Of a stretch of DNA of 64,000 nucleotides, positions 45,803 through 56,065 are shown one piece after another. Both the position numbers and the translations under genes were made by a program. Under the pieces are notes generated by a model. It did not search any database and was not told the DNA's origin. It saw only the letters and a program-made list of their open reading frames with translations. Position 1 is the stretch's first letter. Each line of letters starts with the position of its first letter. Origin of the DNA: Streptomyces sp. M92 (lineage in GTDB: Bacteria; Actinomycetota; Actinomycetes; Streptomycetales; Streptomycetaceae); contig NZ_CP101137.1 of assembly GCF_028473745.1 (NCBI RefSeq), forward strand, positions 806,001 through 870,000, in the 5' to 3' direction.

Positions 45803-47782
45803 CTACCCTCGCACCTTCCGCGCAGCCCTCCGCAGCCTCCGCCGCACGGCTGCCCGCACGTCCACCGCGCGGACCTCCACCACCAGCGTCGTCTCCGACG
45901 CCTCCTTCACCGGACGGGCGGTGTAGGGGCGGGCGAGGTGGAACCAGTGAGTGCGGCCCAGACCGGCCAGGTAAGGAACGGCGGCAGCCGGGGAAGCGCC
46001 GGGCAGGGACAGAGTCACCGTCCAGCGGCCCGGACGCAGAGTCCTGAGCGGGAGCTCGACCGAGAATCCGCCGTCGGTCCCGCTGATCGGCGCCGTCACC
46101 TCACGGCGGTCGCCGGTGGCGTTCTCCACGCGCAGGCGCAGTGCGTCGACGCGCTCGGCCAGGGTGCCGGTCACCGTCAGCGTGCCCTTGCGCGACCTGT
46201 GCCAGGCCAGCTTGGTCACCCGGCAGGGGGTGTCGTCGCGCGGCACTTCCCGGCCGACATTGAGGGAAAGGTTGCCCCACTTCGTCACATACGGTGTGAC
46301 GGTGGTGGGCTTGCCCGTGCCCGTCGTCACGATGCTCTGCGGTGGTGTCCGCCCGGCCTCCAGGCTCTTCAGCCGGACCACACGGCTGACGCCCTGTGCC
46401 CGTATGTCGAGGAAGAGATTCCACCGCCCGCGGCCCAGTGGGGCGCCGGCCGCCGCCGTGGCCGGCGCGATGTCAACGACGAAGCCCGCGTTCGCGTAGC
46501 GCTCGTCGTCCGGAAGTCCGGCGACGGCGTGCACCCGGGCGGGCACGCGGACCTCCGGATGGTCCGCGTCGTAGCAGCGCAGCACCAGCTCGGTGGCCGG
46601 GTCCGAAGATGCCACGTTCTCGATGTAGGCATGGCCGGACAGCCGTAGCGCCCCGTCCTTCTGCCAGCCCACCGACTCGACGCGGTGGCGCACCGGCAGC
46701 CGACCGGTGACGTCGAACGCGCTGTCCGGCACCCCCACCGCCGTGTCGCGGAAGAGCGGATGCTGCCAGTAGACCCGGCCCCCCTCGACGACGTGACCGC
46801 GCCCGGCATCTTCCTTGGCGTTGCGGATGACCGTCATCAGCTCGTCGAAGCGGTCGGCCCGCAGCAAGTGCAGCAGCACGCGGTCGCGCGACTCCAGCAT
46901 TGCGATGATCGGGTCCGTGACCCAGTTCTCCACCCAGTCACGGATCTCTGGGTAGATGCTCTCGCGCACGTCCTGCTCACTCTCCCGGAGCAGCAGCCAC
47001 CACAGCGGGCCGCACAGTTCCCACTCGACATGCCGGCGCATGATCTGGTCGCGCCGCGGCCCGGGCTCCAGATAGCGGGCCACCGTCTCGAAGCACATCC
47101 GGGAGCCCTGCATCCGATGGCTCAGGTTCTGCGCGGTGAGGGTGAGGTTGTTCCCGTTCGCGCGGTCGCGGTGGTAGTAGCAGTCGTAGTCCGCGACGAC
47201 GGACACACCGTTCGCGTTGAGGTAGGCGGCCGCGGTGAAGGGCTTGTCCTCGGTATTGCGGAACGAGGGGAATCGCAGGTTCAGCCGTTCGAGAAGCGAG
47301 CGGCGGAAGAGCTTCCAGCAGCCGAGGGTCCGGTAGGCGGCGGAGGAGAAGATGTCCGTACGGGGCTGGGTCGTCTTGAAGACAGCGGTGGGCACGGCCC
47401 TGCCGCCCACCGACACCATCTTGCCCAGCACGATGTCGGTGTCGTTCTCGTCGGCCATGGCCACCATGCGGCGCAGTGCGTCGGGACCCAGGTAGTCGTC
47501 GGAGTCGAGGAAGAAGACGTACTCACCGCGGGCCACGTCCAGCGCGACGTTGCGCGGGACGGCGGCGTTGCCCGAGTTCTCCTGGTGGATGACGCGGAGC
47601 GCCGTGCAGGTCGCGGCGAGCCGGTCGAGTTCCTTCCCGGTGCCGTCGGTCGACCCGTCGTTCACCGCGATGATCTCAAGCTGGTCCAGACCGATGGTCT
47701 GTTCCATCGCCGAGGTGATGCAGTCGGTCAGCTCGGGCATGGCGTTGTAGGCGGGGACGATCACACTGACTCGGGGCTGCAT
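45803..47782 (-). CDS. Family 2 glycosyltransferase with large C-terminal beta domain
   Basis: About 659 residues. Residues 1 to about 330 are a GT2 glycosyltransferase (VSVIVPAYNAMPELTDCITS, EIIAVNDGSTDGTG, FFLDSDDYLGPDALRRMV, then ENSGNAAVPRN). The C-terminal 300 residues have no TagF motifs. They read as beta-sandwich modules (LRLSGHAYIENVASSDPATE, GRWNLFLDIRAQGVSRVVRL, KGTLTVTGTLAERVDALRLR) and end in a highly basic tail (AAVRRRLRRAARKVRG). ATG at 47782 with GAGGAAAG upstream. It is on the opposite strand to the rest of the island but clearly belongs to the same functional set. Confidence 0.82.
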   Translation of the reverse strand: MQPRVSVIVPAYNAMPELTDCITSAMEQTIGLDQLEIIAVNDGSTDGTGKELDRLAATCTALRVIHQENSGNAAVPRNVALDVARGEYVFFLDSDDYLGPDALRRMVAMADENDTDIVLGKMVSVGGRAVPTAVFKTTQPRTDIFSSAAYRTLGCWKLFRRSLLERLNLRFPSFRNTEDKPFTAAAYLNANGVSVVADYDCYYHRDRANGNNLTLTAQNLSHRMQGSRMCFETVARYLEPGPRRDQIMRRHVEWELCGPLWWLLLRESEQDVRESIYPEIRDWVENWVTDPIIAMLESRDRVLLHLLRADRFDELMTVIRNAKEDAGRGHVVEGGRVYWQHPLFRDTAVGVPDSAFDVTGRLPVRHRVESVGWQKDGALRLSGHAYIENVASSDPATELVLRCYDADHPEVRVPARVHAVAGLPDDERYANAGFVVDIAPATAAAGAPLGRGRWNLFLDIRAQGVSRVVRLKSLEAGRTPPQSIVTTGTGKPTTVTPYVTKWGNLSLNVGREVPRDDTPCRVTKLAWHRSRKGTLTVTGTLAERVDALRLRVENATGDRREVTAPISGTDGGFSVELPLRTLRPGRWTVTLSLPGASPAAAVPYLAGLGRTHWFHLARPYTARPVKEASETTLVVEVRAVDVRAAVRRRLRRAARKVRG

Positions 47783-48025
47783 GGCTTTCCTCGACGATTC
47801 GGTGGCGGTGGCGTGTACCCACCCGCCACCGGGGCAACAGCGCTTCGCGTACCCGGCTTCCGACCGTGGGGAAACCGGGTACGGCTGCTTCCAGATGGAC
47901 ACTTGTGAAGATGTGCGGCTGAGTACGTGAGGTAGGACTCCCGAAAACGTCCCAAGGTTGCATGATCGATGTCCTGCGGCATGCCCCCGGGTGAACACCG
48001 GGTACCGTCGTCTCCCGGCAACAGC

Positions 48026-49462
48026 CTAGAACGGCTCGAAGCCGTCGAACTCCCGCTGCGCCTCGTCCCGTTCGGCGTCCCGGTCCCGGCGCCGCTGGGC
48101 GGCGGGGCGGGACTCCTCGAGGCGGTGGTCCTCACCGCGGCGGCCGAGCATCTCGGCGCCGGCCGACACGGACGGCTCCCAGTCGAAGACGACCGCGTTG
48201 TCCTCGGGGCCGATGGCCACGCCGTCGCCGCCCCGGGCGCCGGCCTTCATCAGCTCGTCCTCGACTCCGAGGCGGTTGAGCCGGTCGGCGAGGTAGCCGA
48301 CGGCCTCGTCGTTGTTGAAGTCGGTCTGACGCACCCAGCGTTCGGGCTTCTCGCCGCGCACCCGGAACAGGCCGTCCTCCTCGCGGGTGACGGTGAAGCC
48401 CGCGTCGTCCACGGCCTTGGGCCGGATGACGATCCGCGTCGCCTCCTCCTTCGGCCGGGCGGCACGCGACTTGGCCACCAGGTCCGCCAGCGCGAACGAC
48501 AGCTCCCTCAGGCCCGTGTGGGCCACCGCCGACACCTCGAAGACGCGGTAGCCGCGCTCCTCCAGGTCCGGGCGGACCATCTCGGCGAGGTCCTTGCCGT
48601 CGGGCACGTCGATCTTGTTGAGGACGACGACGCGCGGCCGGTTGTCCAGGCCGCCGTACTCGCGCAGCTCCGCCTCGATGATGTCCAGGTCGGAGACCGG
48701 GTCGCGGTCGGACTCCAGCGTCGCCGTGTCCAGGACGTGCACCAGCACGCTGCACCGCTCCACGTGCCGCAGGAACTCCAGGCCGAGGCCCTTGCCCTGG
48801 CTCGCGCCGGGGATGAGACCGGGGACGTCGGCGATGGTGTAGACGGTCTCACCGGCCGTCACCACGCCGAGGTTCGGGACGAGCGTCGTGAAGGGGTAGT
48901 CGGCGATCTTCGGCTTCGCCGCGCTCATCACGGAGATCAGCGAGGACTTGCCCGCGCTCGGGTAGCCGACCAGGGCCACGTCGGCGACGGTCTTCAGCTC
49001 CAGGACGACGTCCCCGAGGTCCCCCGGCTCGCCGAGCAGCGCGAAGCCCGGGGCCTTGCGGCGCGCCGACGCCAGGGCCGCGTTGCCGAGGCCGCCCCGG
49101 CCGCCCTGTGCGGCGACGTAGGAGGTGCCGTGGCCGACCAGGTCGGCGAGCACGTTGCCCGCCTTGTCGAGGACCACGGTGCCGTCGGGGACGGCGAGGA
49201 CGAGGTCCTGGCCGTCCTTGCCGGAGCGGTTGCCGCCCTCGCCGGGCTTGCCGTTGGTGGCCTTGCGGTGCGGGGAGTGGTGGTATTCGAGGAGCGTGGT
49301 CACCGACTGGTCGACGGTGAGGATCACGTCGCCGCCGCGGCCGCCGTTGCCGCCGTCCGGGCCGCCGAGCGGCTTGAACTTCTCACGGTGGACGGAGGCA
49401 CAGCCGTGGCCTCCGTTACCCGCGGCGACGTGCAGTTCGACGCGGTCCACGAAGGTGGTCAT
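48026..49462 (-). CDS. obg: GTPase Obg
   Basis: 478 residues. The glycine-rich Obg fold comes first ([35 protein letters not shown]), then the GTPase domain ([57 protein letters not shown]) and the C-terminal OCT domain with an acidic/basic tail. Obg acts in 50S assembly and, in Streptomyces, in the onset of aerial growth. It follows rplU and rpmA on the same strand, the conserved order; proB, normally next, is displaced by the glycopolymer island. Confidence 0.97.
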   Translation of the reverse strand: MTTFVDRVELHVAAGNGGHGCASVHREKFKPLGGPDGGNGGRGGDVILTVDQSVTTLLEYHHSPHRKATNGKPGEGGNRSGKDGQDLVLAVPDGTVVLDKAGNVLADLVGHGTSYVAAQGGRGGLGNAALASARRKAPGFALLGEPGDLGDVVLELKTVADVALVGYPSAGKSSLISVMSAAKPKIADYPFTTLVPNLGVVTAGETVYTIADVPGLIPGASQGKGLGLEFLRHVERCSVLVHVLDTATLESDRDPVSDLDIIEAELREYGGLDNRPRVVVLNKIDVPDGKDLAEMVRPDLEERGYRVFEVSAVAHTGLRELSFALADLVAKSRAARPKEEATRIVIRPKAVDDAGFTVTREEDGLFRVRGEKPERWVRQTDFNNDEAVGYLADRLNRLGVEDELMKAGARGGDGVAIGPEDNAVVFDWEPSVSAGAEMLGRRGEDHRLEESRPAAQRRRDRDAERDEAQREFDGFEPF

Positions 49463-49573
49463 GGGATGTGCCTCCAGTTACTGCCTACTGCGGGGAATGT
49501 CTCTTGGGTAACACGCGAAAGGCGGACCCGCTTCCCCTCGGGGAAGTGAGGCCCGCCTCGCGAAAGTGTCCGG

Positions 49574-49828
49574 TCAGGCGACCGGGACGATGTTCACGAC
49601 CTTGCGGCCACGGTGGGTGCCGAACTGCACCGCACCGGCCTGCAGGGCGAACAGCGTGTCGTCGCCGCCGCGGCCGACGCCCGCGCCCGGGTGGAAGTGG
49701 GTGCCGCGCTGGCGGACCAGGATCTCGCCCGCGCTGACGGCCTGACCACCGAAGCGCTTCACGCCGAGGCGCTGAGCGTTGGAGTCACGACCGTTACGGG
49801 TGGACGATGCGCCCTTCTTGTGTGCCAT
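49574..49828 (-). CDS. rpmA: 50S ribosomal protein L27
   Basis: 84 residues beginning [29 protein letters not shown], the L27 signature. The N-terminus reaches the peptidyl-transferase centre. No cleavable extension of the Firmicutes type is present. It lies 14 bases after rplU and about 110 bases before obg. Confidence 0.98.
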   Translation of the reverse strand: MAHKKGASSTRNGRDSNAQRLGVKRFGGQAVSAGEILVRQRGTHFHPGAGVGRGGDDTLFALQAGAVQFGTHRGRKVVNIVPVA

Positions 49829-49842
49829 CTCTCCTCAGTCCC

Positions 49843-50163
49843 TTACTTCGCAGCCGCGGGGATCTCAGTGACCTTGATCGCCGTGTACTGCTGGCGGTGG
49901 CCCTGACGACGGCGGTAGCCGGTCTTGTTCTTGTAGCGCAGAATGTCGATCTTCTGGCCCTTGTGGTGGTCCACGACCTCGGCCTGGACCTTGATGCCGG
50001 CCAGCACCCACGGGTCGCTGGTCACAGCGTCGCCGTCGACCACGAGCAGGGTCGAGAGCTCGACCGTGTCGCCGACCTTGGCGGTGGAAATCTTGTCAAC
50101 CTCAACGATGTCGCCGACAGCAACCTTGTGCTGGCGACCACCGCTGCGCACGATGGCGTACAC
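49843..50163 (-). CDS. rplU: 50S ribosomal protein L21
   Basis: 106 residues from a GTG at 50163: [20 protein letters not shown] at the start, and [24 protein letters not shown], the conserved rRNA-binding end. The in-frame extension to 50322 is not L21-like. First gene of the rplU-rpmA-obg series. Confidence 0.98.
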   Translation of the reverse strand: MYAIVRSGGRQHKVAVGDIVEVDKISTAKVGDTVELSTLLVVDGDAVTSDPWVLAGIKVQAEVVDHHKGQKIDILRYKNKTGYRRRQGHRQQYTAIKVTEIPAAAK

Positions 50164-50278
50164 GCGGATCTCACTCTCTCGCTCGGGAACGGCACCCCCG
50201 CAGTCCAGCCGCCCGGCGGCATGCGCGGACGGCCTCTCCGCATCCCGGCCCGCGAGGGCCCGCACCCGGAGGGAATGA

Positions 50279-50322
50279 GGTTTACGGGGATGTGACGCGT
50301 CAGTCGACACGCCGACGGTCAA
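50279..50322 (-). promoter_or_regulatory. Candidate rplU promoter
   Basis: On the minus strand TCGACT (50302-50307) and TAAACC (50279-50284) are 17 bases apart; a TTGACC (50317-50322) lies a little further upstream. Either -35-like element may serve. The element is about 115 bases before the rplU start, leaving room for a leader RNA. Confidence 0.3.
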
Positions 50323-50377
50323 GGTTACGGGGCCGCACCACAGGGGTCAAACCGGGCCCCGGGCACCCGGCGGCGCC

Positions 50378-51448
50378 TCAGCCCGCCACCGACGCGACGT
50401 ACTCGGCGTACTCGGCGTACGCCTCCTTGGTCCGCTCCGGCGACATGTCCAGGTGCTCCAGGACCGTGTACCGGCCCGGCCGGGTCTGCGGCGCGAACTC
50501 CACGGCCCGTACGAACTCGTCGTCGCCGAACCCGATCTCCTCGGCCACCACCGGCAGCCCGTGCCGGCGCAGCGTCCGCGCCATCAGCAGCGACCCCTCG
50601 CGGTCGCCCCGCAGGAACGTCGCGAAGGCCGCGCCGATGCCCACCTGCTCGCCGTGGGAGGCCGCCCGCCTCGGGTACAGCAGGTCGAGCGCGTGGCTGA
50701 TCTCGTGACAGGCACCGGACGAGGGGCGGGTGTGCCCGGCGATCGTCATGGCGATGCCGGACAGCACCAGGCCCTCGGTCAGCACCGTCAGGAAACCGTC
50801 GTCGCCGCAGCCGCCGGGATGGCGCAGCACCGCCTCGCCGGCCTGCCGGGCCAGGGCGGCGGCGAGACCGTCGACCTTCTCGCCGTGGACCCCGTGCGCC
50901 AGCTCCCAGTCGGCGACCGCGGAGATGTTGGAGACCGCGTCACCGATCCCGGAGCGCACGAAGCGGATCGGCGCCTCTCGGATCACCGCGAGGTCGACGA
51001 CGAGCGCGATGGGCGTCGGCACGCCGTACGAACCGCGGCCCGCGTCGTTGTCGAGTATCGACACCGGCGAGCAGATGCCGTCGTGAGAGAGGTTGGTGGC
51101 CACGGCGACCATGGGCAGGCCCACCCGGGCCGCCGCGAACTTGGCGCAGTCGATGACCTTGCCGCCGCCGAGGCCGACGACCGCGTCGTAGCGGCCCGAC
51201 TTCATATCGTCGGCCAGCCGCACGGCGTCGTCGATGGTGCCGCCGCCGACCTCGAACCAGTCCGCGCCGGGCAGGGACGGCTCCAGCCGCCGGCGCAGCC
51301 GCGCCCCGGAACCGTCACTGATCGCCACGGCGAGCCGGCCGGAGCGGGAGATCCGTTCGTCCTCGAGGACACTGGCCAGGTCGTCGAGTGCGCCCGGGCG
51401 GATGTCCACGGCGAGCGGCGAGGGAATGAGCCTCGTCAGTACCGGCAC
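50378..51448 (-). CDS. Glycerol-1-phosphate-dehydrogenase-like (iron-containing ADH superfamily)
   Basis: About 356 residues from the GTG at 51448 (GAGGAGAG 7 bases upstream). It is a dehydroquinate-synthase-fold enzyme of the AraM/EgsA type: nucleotide-binding VVGLGGGKVIDCAKFAAARV, NLSHDGICSPVSILDN, and metal-ligand histidines in SGACHEISHALDLLYP and RAASHGEQVGIG. Such enzymes reduce dihydroxyacetone phosphate to sn-glycerol-1-phosphate with NAD(P)H. Its place between rplU and the RNase E gene is not part of the usual operon; a hairpin separates it from the latter. A role in polymer or lipid precursor supply is inference. Confidence 0.82.
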   Translation of the reverse strand: MPVLTRLIPSPLAVDIRPGALDDLASVLEDERISRSGRLAVAISDGSGARLRRRLEPSLPGADWFEVGGGTIDDAVRLADDMKSGRYDAVVGLGGGKVIDCAKFAAARVGLPMVAVATNLSHDGICSPVSILDNDAGRGSYGVPTPIALVVDLAVIREAPIRFVRSGIGDAVSNISAVADWELAHGVHGEKVDGLAAALARQAGEAVLRHPGGCGDDGFLTVLTEGLVLSGIAMTIAGHTRPSSGACHEISHALDLLYPRRAASHGEQVGIGAAFATFLRGDREGSLLMARTLRRHGLPVVAEEIGFGDDEFVRAVEFAPQTRPGRYTVLEHLDMSPERTKEAYAEYAEYVASVAG

Positions 51449-51513
51449 GTGATCTTCTCTCCTCACGGGGATCGGTGACTTGTCCGGTGATATGCGCACG
51501 GGCATGTCCGGGG

Positions 51514-51564
51514 AAACGTGTGGTCCTGCCCGATCGGATTCCGAACGGGCAGGACCACACGTTT
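51514..51564. terminator. 19-bp perfect hairpin between the RNase E and G1PDH-like genes
   Basis: AAACGTGTGGTCCTGCCCG (51514-51532) and its exact complement (51546-51564) flank ATCGGATTCCGAA, which itself has a TCGG/CCGA stem. The whole can fold into about 23 paired bases. A/T runs at both ends fit a bidirectional terminator for the RNase E gene transcript on the minus strand. Confidence 0.85.
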
Positions 51565-51595
51565 TGCGACAGGTGCCGGATCAGACGGTGCCGGA

Positions 51596-54500
51596 TCAGC
51601 CCTCGTCGGTGGCGGCCGTGACCGAGGACGGGCTCTGCTGAGCGGCCGCCGCGGTCTTCTTCGACGCCGTCTTCTTGGCCGTGGTCTTCGCCGTGGCCTT
51701 CTTCGCGGTCGTCGTCTTGGCCGCCTTCTTGGCGGTGGCCTTCTTCGCGGTCGTCGTCTTCTTGGTCGCCGTCTTCTTCGTGGCGGCCTTCTTCGCCGTC
51801 GCCTTCTTGGCCGTCTTGCGGGCCGCCGCCTTCTTGGCCGGGGCCGCCTCGGCGCCCTCCTCGTCCGCCGGGGCCGACGGGACGACCACGACGGCCGTCT
51901 CCTCGGACGTGGTGGGCGCGGTGGCCTTGCGCACGGCACGCCGGCGCGGACGGGCCGGCGCGGCGCTCTCGGCGGGCTCCGCGGCCGCCGGGGCCTCGGG
52001 TGCCGTCTCGGCGGCCGCCTGCGGCTGCTCGGCCTCGGCCACCGGGGCCGTCTCGGCCACCGTCACGACGGCGGCCTCGGCACCCGCGGGCGAACCGGCC
52101 GGTGCGGACACCTTCCGGGTGGCCCGGCGGCGAGTGCGGCCCTTGGGCGCGGCCTCCTCGGCGGCCGGGGCCTCGGGAGCCCGCACCTCGGGGGCCGGGG
52201 CACCGGCGACCGCGTCCTCGACGGCGGCGGGCTCGGCCAGCACCTCGGCGGCGGGCTCCCGCACGACGGGACGCTCGGCCTCCTCGGCGGCCGTGACGTC
52301 CTGCGCGGTGGGCACCCGGTCGGCGGCCGGGCTCTCGCCCTTGGCGGCCTTCGGGGCACCCGCCGGGGCCGACGCCCTACGGCTCGTGCGGCGCCGACCG
52401 CGACCGCGCGTGGCGGCGGCCTCGGCCTCGGCGGCGCTGCTGTACAGCTCCTCGTCCGGGGTGAACTCGGGCGCCGGGAGGGCGACCGGCTCGGCCACCT
52501 CGGCGGCGACCTCGGCCTCGGACTCGGTGTCCGCCTCCTGCTCCGCCGTCGGGCCGGTCTCGACCCCGGCGACCGCCTCGTGCTCGTGCGGCTGCTCGGC
52601 GCCGGCCCGCGCCCGCTTGCGACGCTTGCCACCGCCGCCGCCCGCGGCCGCCGTCGGCTGGTCGAGGTGGACGATGACACCGCGGCCGTTGCAGTGGACG
52701 CAGGTCTCGGAGAACGACTCCAGCAGACCCTGGCCGACCCGCTTGCGGGTCATCTGGACCAGGCCCAGCGAGGTCACCTCGGCGACCTGGTGCTTCGTAC
52801 GGTCCCGGCCCAGGCACTCCAGCAGGCGCCGCAGCACCAGGTCCCGGTTGGACTCCAGCACCATGTCGATGAAGTCGATGACGATGATGCCGCCGAGGTC
52901 GCGCAGCCTGAGCTGGCGCACGATCTCCTCGGCCGCCTCCAGGTTGTTCCTGGTGACCGTCTCCTCGAGGTTGCCGCCCTGGCCGGTGAACTTGCCGGTG
53001 TTGACGTCGATGACGACCATCGCCTCGGTCCGGTCGATCACCAGCGAACCGCCGCTGGGCAGCCAGACCTTGCGGTCCAGCGCCTTGGCGAGCTGCTCGT
53101 CGATCCGGTACGTGGCGAAGACGTCGACCTCGCTGGTCCACTTGGACAGCCGCTCGGCGAGGTCCGGCGCCACGTGCGACACGTAGCCGTGGATGGTCTG
53201 CCAGGCGTCGTCACCGCTGACGACGACCTTGGAGAAGTCCTCGTTGAAGATGTCCCGCACGACCCGGACGGTCATGTCCGGCTCGCCGTACAGCAGCGTG
53301 GGGGCGCTGGAGCTGCCGCCCTTGGCCTTCTTCTGGATCTCCTCCCACTGCGCCTGGAGCCGCTCGACGTCACGGCGCAGCTCCTCCTCGCTGGCGCCCT
53401 CGGCGGCGGTGCGCACGATGACGCCCGCGTCCTCGGGGACGATCTTCTTGAGGATGGTCTTGAGGCGGGAGCGCTCGGTGTCGGGCAGCTTGCGGCTGAT
53501 GCCGGTCATCGAGCCCTCGGGCACGTAGACCAGGTAGCGGCCGGGCAGCGAGACCTGGCTGGTCAGGCGGGCGCCCTTGTGGCCGATCGGGTCCTTGGTG
53601 ACCTGCACGAGGACCGACTGGCCGGACTTGAGGGCGGACTCGATGCGCCGCGGGCCGTTCGCCATGCCCAGCGCCTCGAAATTGACCTCGCCGGCGTACA
53701 GGACGGCGTTGCGGCCCTTGCCGATGTCGATGAAGGCGGCCTCCATCGACGGCAGCACGTTCTGCACCTTGCCGAGGTACACGTTGCCGACGTACGAGGT
53801 GGCCTGCTCCTTGTTGACGTAGTGCTCGACGAGCACCCCGTCCTCCAGGACGCCGATCTGGGTGCGCTCGCCGTGCTGGCGGACGACCATGACGCGCTCG
53901 ACGGCCTCGCGGCGGGCCAGGAACTCGGCCTCGGTGATGATCGGCACACGGCGGCGGCCCTGCTCGCGGCCCTCGCGGCGGCGCTGCTTCTTGGCCTCCA
54001 GACGCGTGGAGCCCTTGATGGACTGCACCTCGTCGGACGGCTCGGGCTTCGGGCGGGGCTCGCGGACCTTGACGACGGTGCGCTCGGGGTCGTCGGAGGA
54101 GGACTCGCCCTCCCCGGAGCCGTCCCCGGCCCGGCGGCGACGGCGACGACGGCGACGGCTGCTGCTGGAGCCGCCGCTCTCGCCGGCGGGCTCGCCGTTC
54201 TCCTCGGCGTCCTCCTCCGCCTGCTCGGCGGTGTCCGCAGCGTCCTGATCGGCCCGGGCGGCCTGCTCGGCGGCGACGTGCTCGGTGTCCTCGGCGCCCT
54301 CGCCGTTCTCGCCCTCGGCGGCATCGCCGCGACGGCGGCGACGGCCGCCCCGGCGCCTGCGGCGGCGCGAGCCGGACTCCTCGGAGCCCTCGGCGTCGTC
54401 GTGGTCCTCGCCCGACTCATCGGCGTCGGCGTCGGCGTCGGTGTCGGCCCGGTCCTCCGGCTCGTCCTGCGCGGCGGCGGGGGCGGTGGCGGTGGCCCGC

Positions 54501-55792
54501 TCTTCGGTGCTCTCCTCGGCGGCGCCCCGGCGGCGGCGACGGCGGCGCGACCCGGCGGACTGCTCCTCCGCGAGCTCCTCGGTCTCCTCGGCGTCCTGCG
54601 CCGGTGCGGCACCGGCCGCTTCGGCGGCGGCCTCGGCCGCGGCCCGCTCGGGCGTCTGGAACTGGGGCTCGGCGAAGACGGGGGCCTGGAAGACGGCCAC
54701 GGCCGGACGCGACGGCCGCTTGGGGGCGTCCGCCTCCTCGGCAGCCGCGGCGGCGCCCTGGGCGGGCGCGGCGAAACCGGTGGCGGCCTTGCGGGCGGAC
54801 CGGCGGCGCGCACGGCGCGGAGCGGCGTCCTCCGCGGGCTCGGCGGAGGGCTCGGGTGCCGGGGCGGCCTCGGCGGCGGGCGCGGGCTCGCTCACGTCGG
54901 CGCCTGCCTCGGCGGCCGGCTCGGTCGGGGCGGACACGCGCCGCGTGGCACGACGCCGGGTACGACGCGGAGCGGCGTCCTCGGCGGTGTCTCCGGCGGC
55001 TTCCGGGCGGCGCGGCGGCCGGCTCCGGCTGCGCAGGGGCGTCGGCCACGGTCTCGGCGGGCTGCTCTGCCGGCGCCGTCACCGTACGCGTGGCCCGACG
55101 GCGACTACGGCGCGGCGCGGCCTCCTCGGCTGTGGCCTCTTCGGGCGCGGCGGCCGGCTCCGGCTGCGCAGGGGCGTCGGCCACGGTCTCGGCGGGCTGC
55201 TCTGCCGGCGCCGTCACCGTACGCGTGGCCCGACGGCGACTACGGCGCGGCGCGGCCTCCTCGGCTGTGGCCTCTTCGGGCACGGCGGCCGGCTCCGGCT
55301 GCGCAGGGGCGTCGGCCACGGTCTCGGCGGGCTGCTCTGCCGGCGCCGTCACCGTACGCGTGGCCCGACGGCGACTACGGCGCGGCGCGGCCTCCTCGGC
55401 TGTGGCCTCCTCGGGCACGGCGGCCGGCTCCGGCTGCGCGGGGGCCTCCGCGGCGGGGGACGCCGGAACGACGGTCTCGGCCGCCTCCGCCGACGCCGGA
55501 GTCCCGGCGGGCGAGGAGGCGCGGCGCCGGCACGGCGCCGCGGACGACCCGCGGGCGCGGGCTCAGCAGCCGCCTCGGCCACACCGGCGGCCTCGTCGGC
55601 CTCGTCGGTCGCGGGCGTCGCATCCGCCGGCGCGACGGTCTCCGCCGACGACGCGGAGGCGCCGGACGGAGGGCCGGCCGGGCGGGACGCGGCCCTGCGT
55701 CGACGGCGCGGCGGCAGCGTGTCGCTGGGGGTGTTCGACTCGGTGTCCGTCGAGCTGGTCGCGGACCCGGTGGGTTCGGTCGGTTCGAGCAT
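51596..55792 (-). CDS. rne: Ribonuclease E/G (RNase ES type), N-terminal region frameshifted
   Basis: The catalytic core is intact: S1 domain (SYVGNVYLGKVQNVLPSMEA), 5'-sensor region, DNase I-like site VVIDVNTGKFTGQ and IIVIDFIDM, and the zinc-link CVHCNGRG. It is flanked by long Ala/Glu/Arg-rich arms, as in Streptomyces RNase ES. The C-terminal tail is a histone-H1-like Lys/Ala/Thr repeat. The N-terminus starts at 55792 (MLEPTEPTGSATSSTDTESN). The frame shifts near 55540, which would lead to a stop at 55349. The authentic frame continues through tandem repeats to about 55002, where an extra G in CCCGG restores the first frame. These may be sequence errors or real mutations; if real, translation would have to begin internally, for example near 54937. 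Confidence 0.85.
55021..55425 (-). repeat. Three 135-bp tandem repeats in the RNase E N-terminal arm
   Basis: Units begin at 55021, 55156 and 55291, with a partial fourth at 55426, spaced exactly 135 bases. Each encodes 45 residues with EEATAEEAAPRRSRRRATRT followed by VTAPAEQPAETVADAPAQPE. The copies are nearly identical in DNA, so they arose recently or are homogenised by recombination. The degenerate repeat APRRTRRRATRRVSAP continues on the downstream side. Confidence 0.9.
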
Positions 55793-56065
55793 GCGGGGGT
55801 TTCTCCCGTCAGGCTCCCGGGCGCCGCGCCTGGTCCGGCGTCGACAGGTCGACCGCCGGTGACGTCCGCGGCTCGCGCTGGTGCGCGGTCGCCGCCGTCC
55901 GGGGCGCGGGCGCCGCTCGGAAGCTCTCGTGTCTTGTCTCGCCGGTTCCGTACCCCTTGTCGTGCACGGCCTGGCGAAAGTCTTGTGGTCGGTGCGCTGC
56001 CCGACCCAGGTGGCTCCCGAGTTCGAGGGCGGCGCTACGACGTCCGTCCCTGAGCGGGACCTTCC

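Noticed and set aside
54417..55418. The frame with three 45-residue repeats as a separate gene
   Set aside because: It continues the RNase E N-terminal arm in sequence character on both sides and has no start signal; indels in the rne gene explain the frame change.
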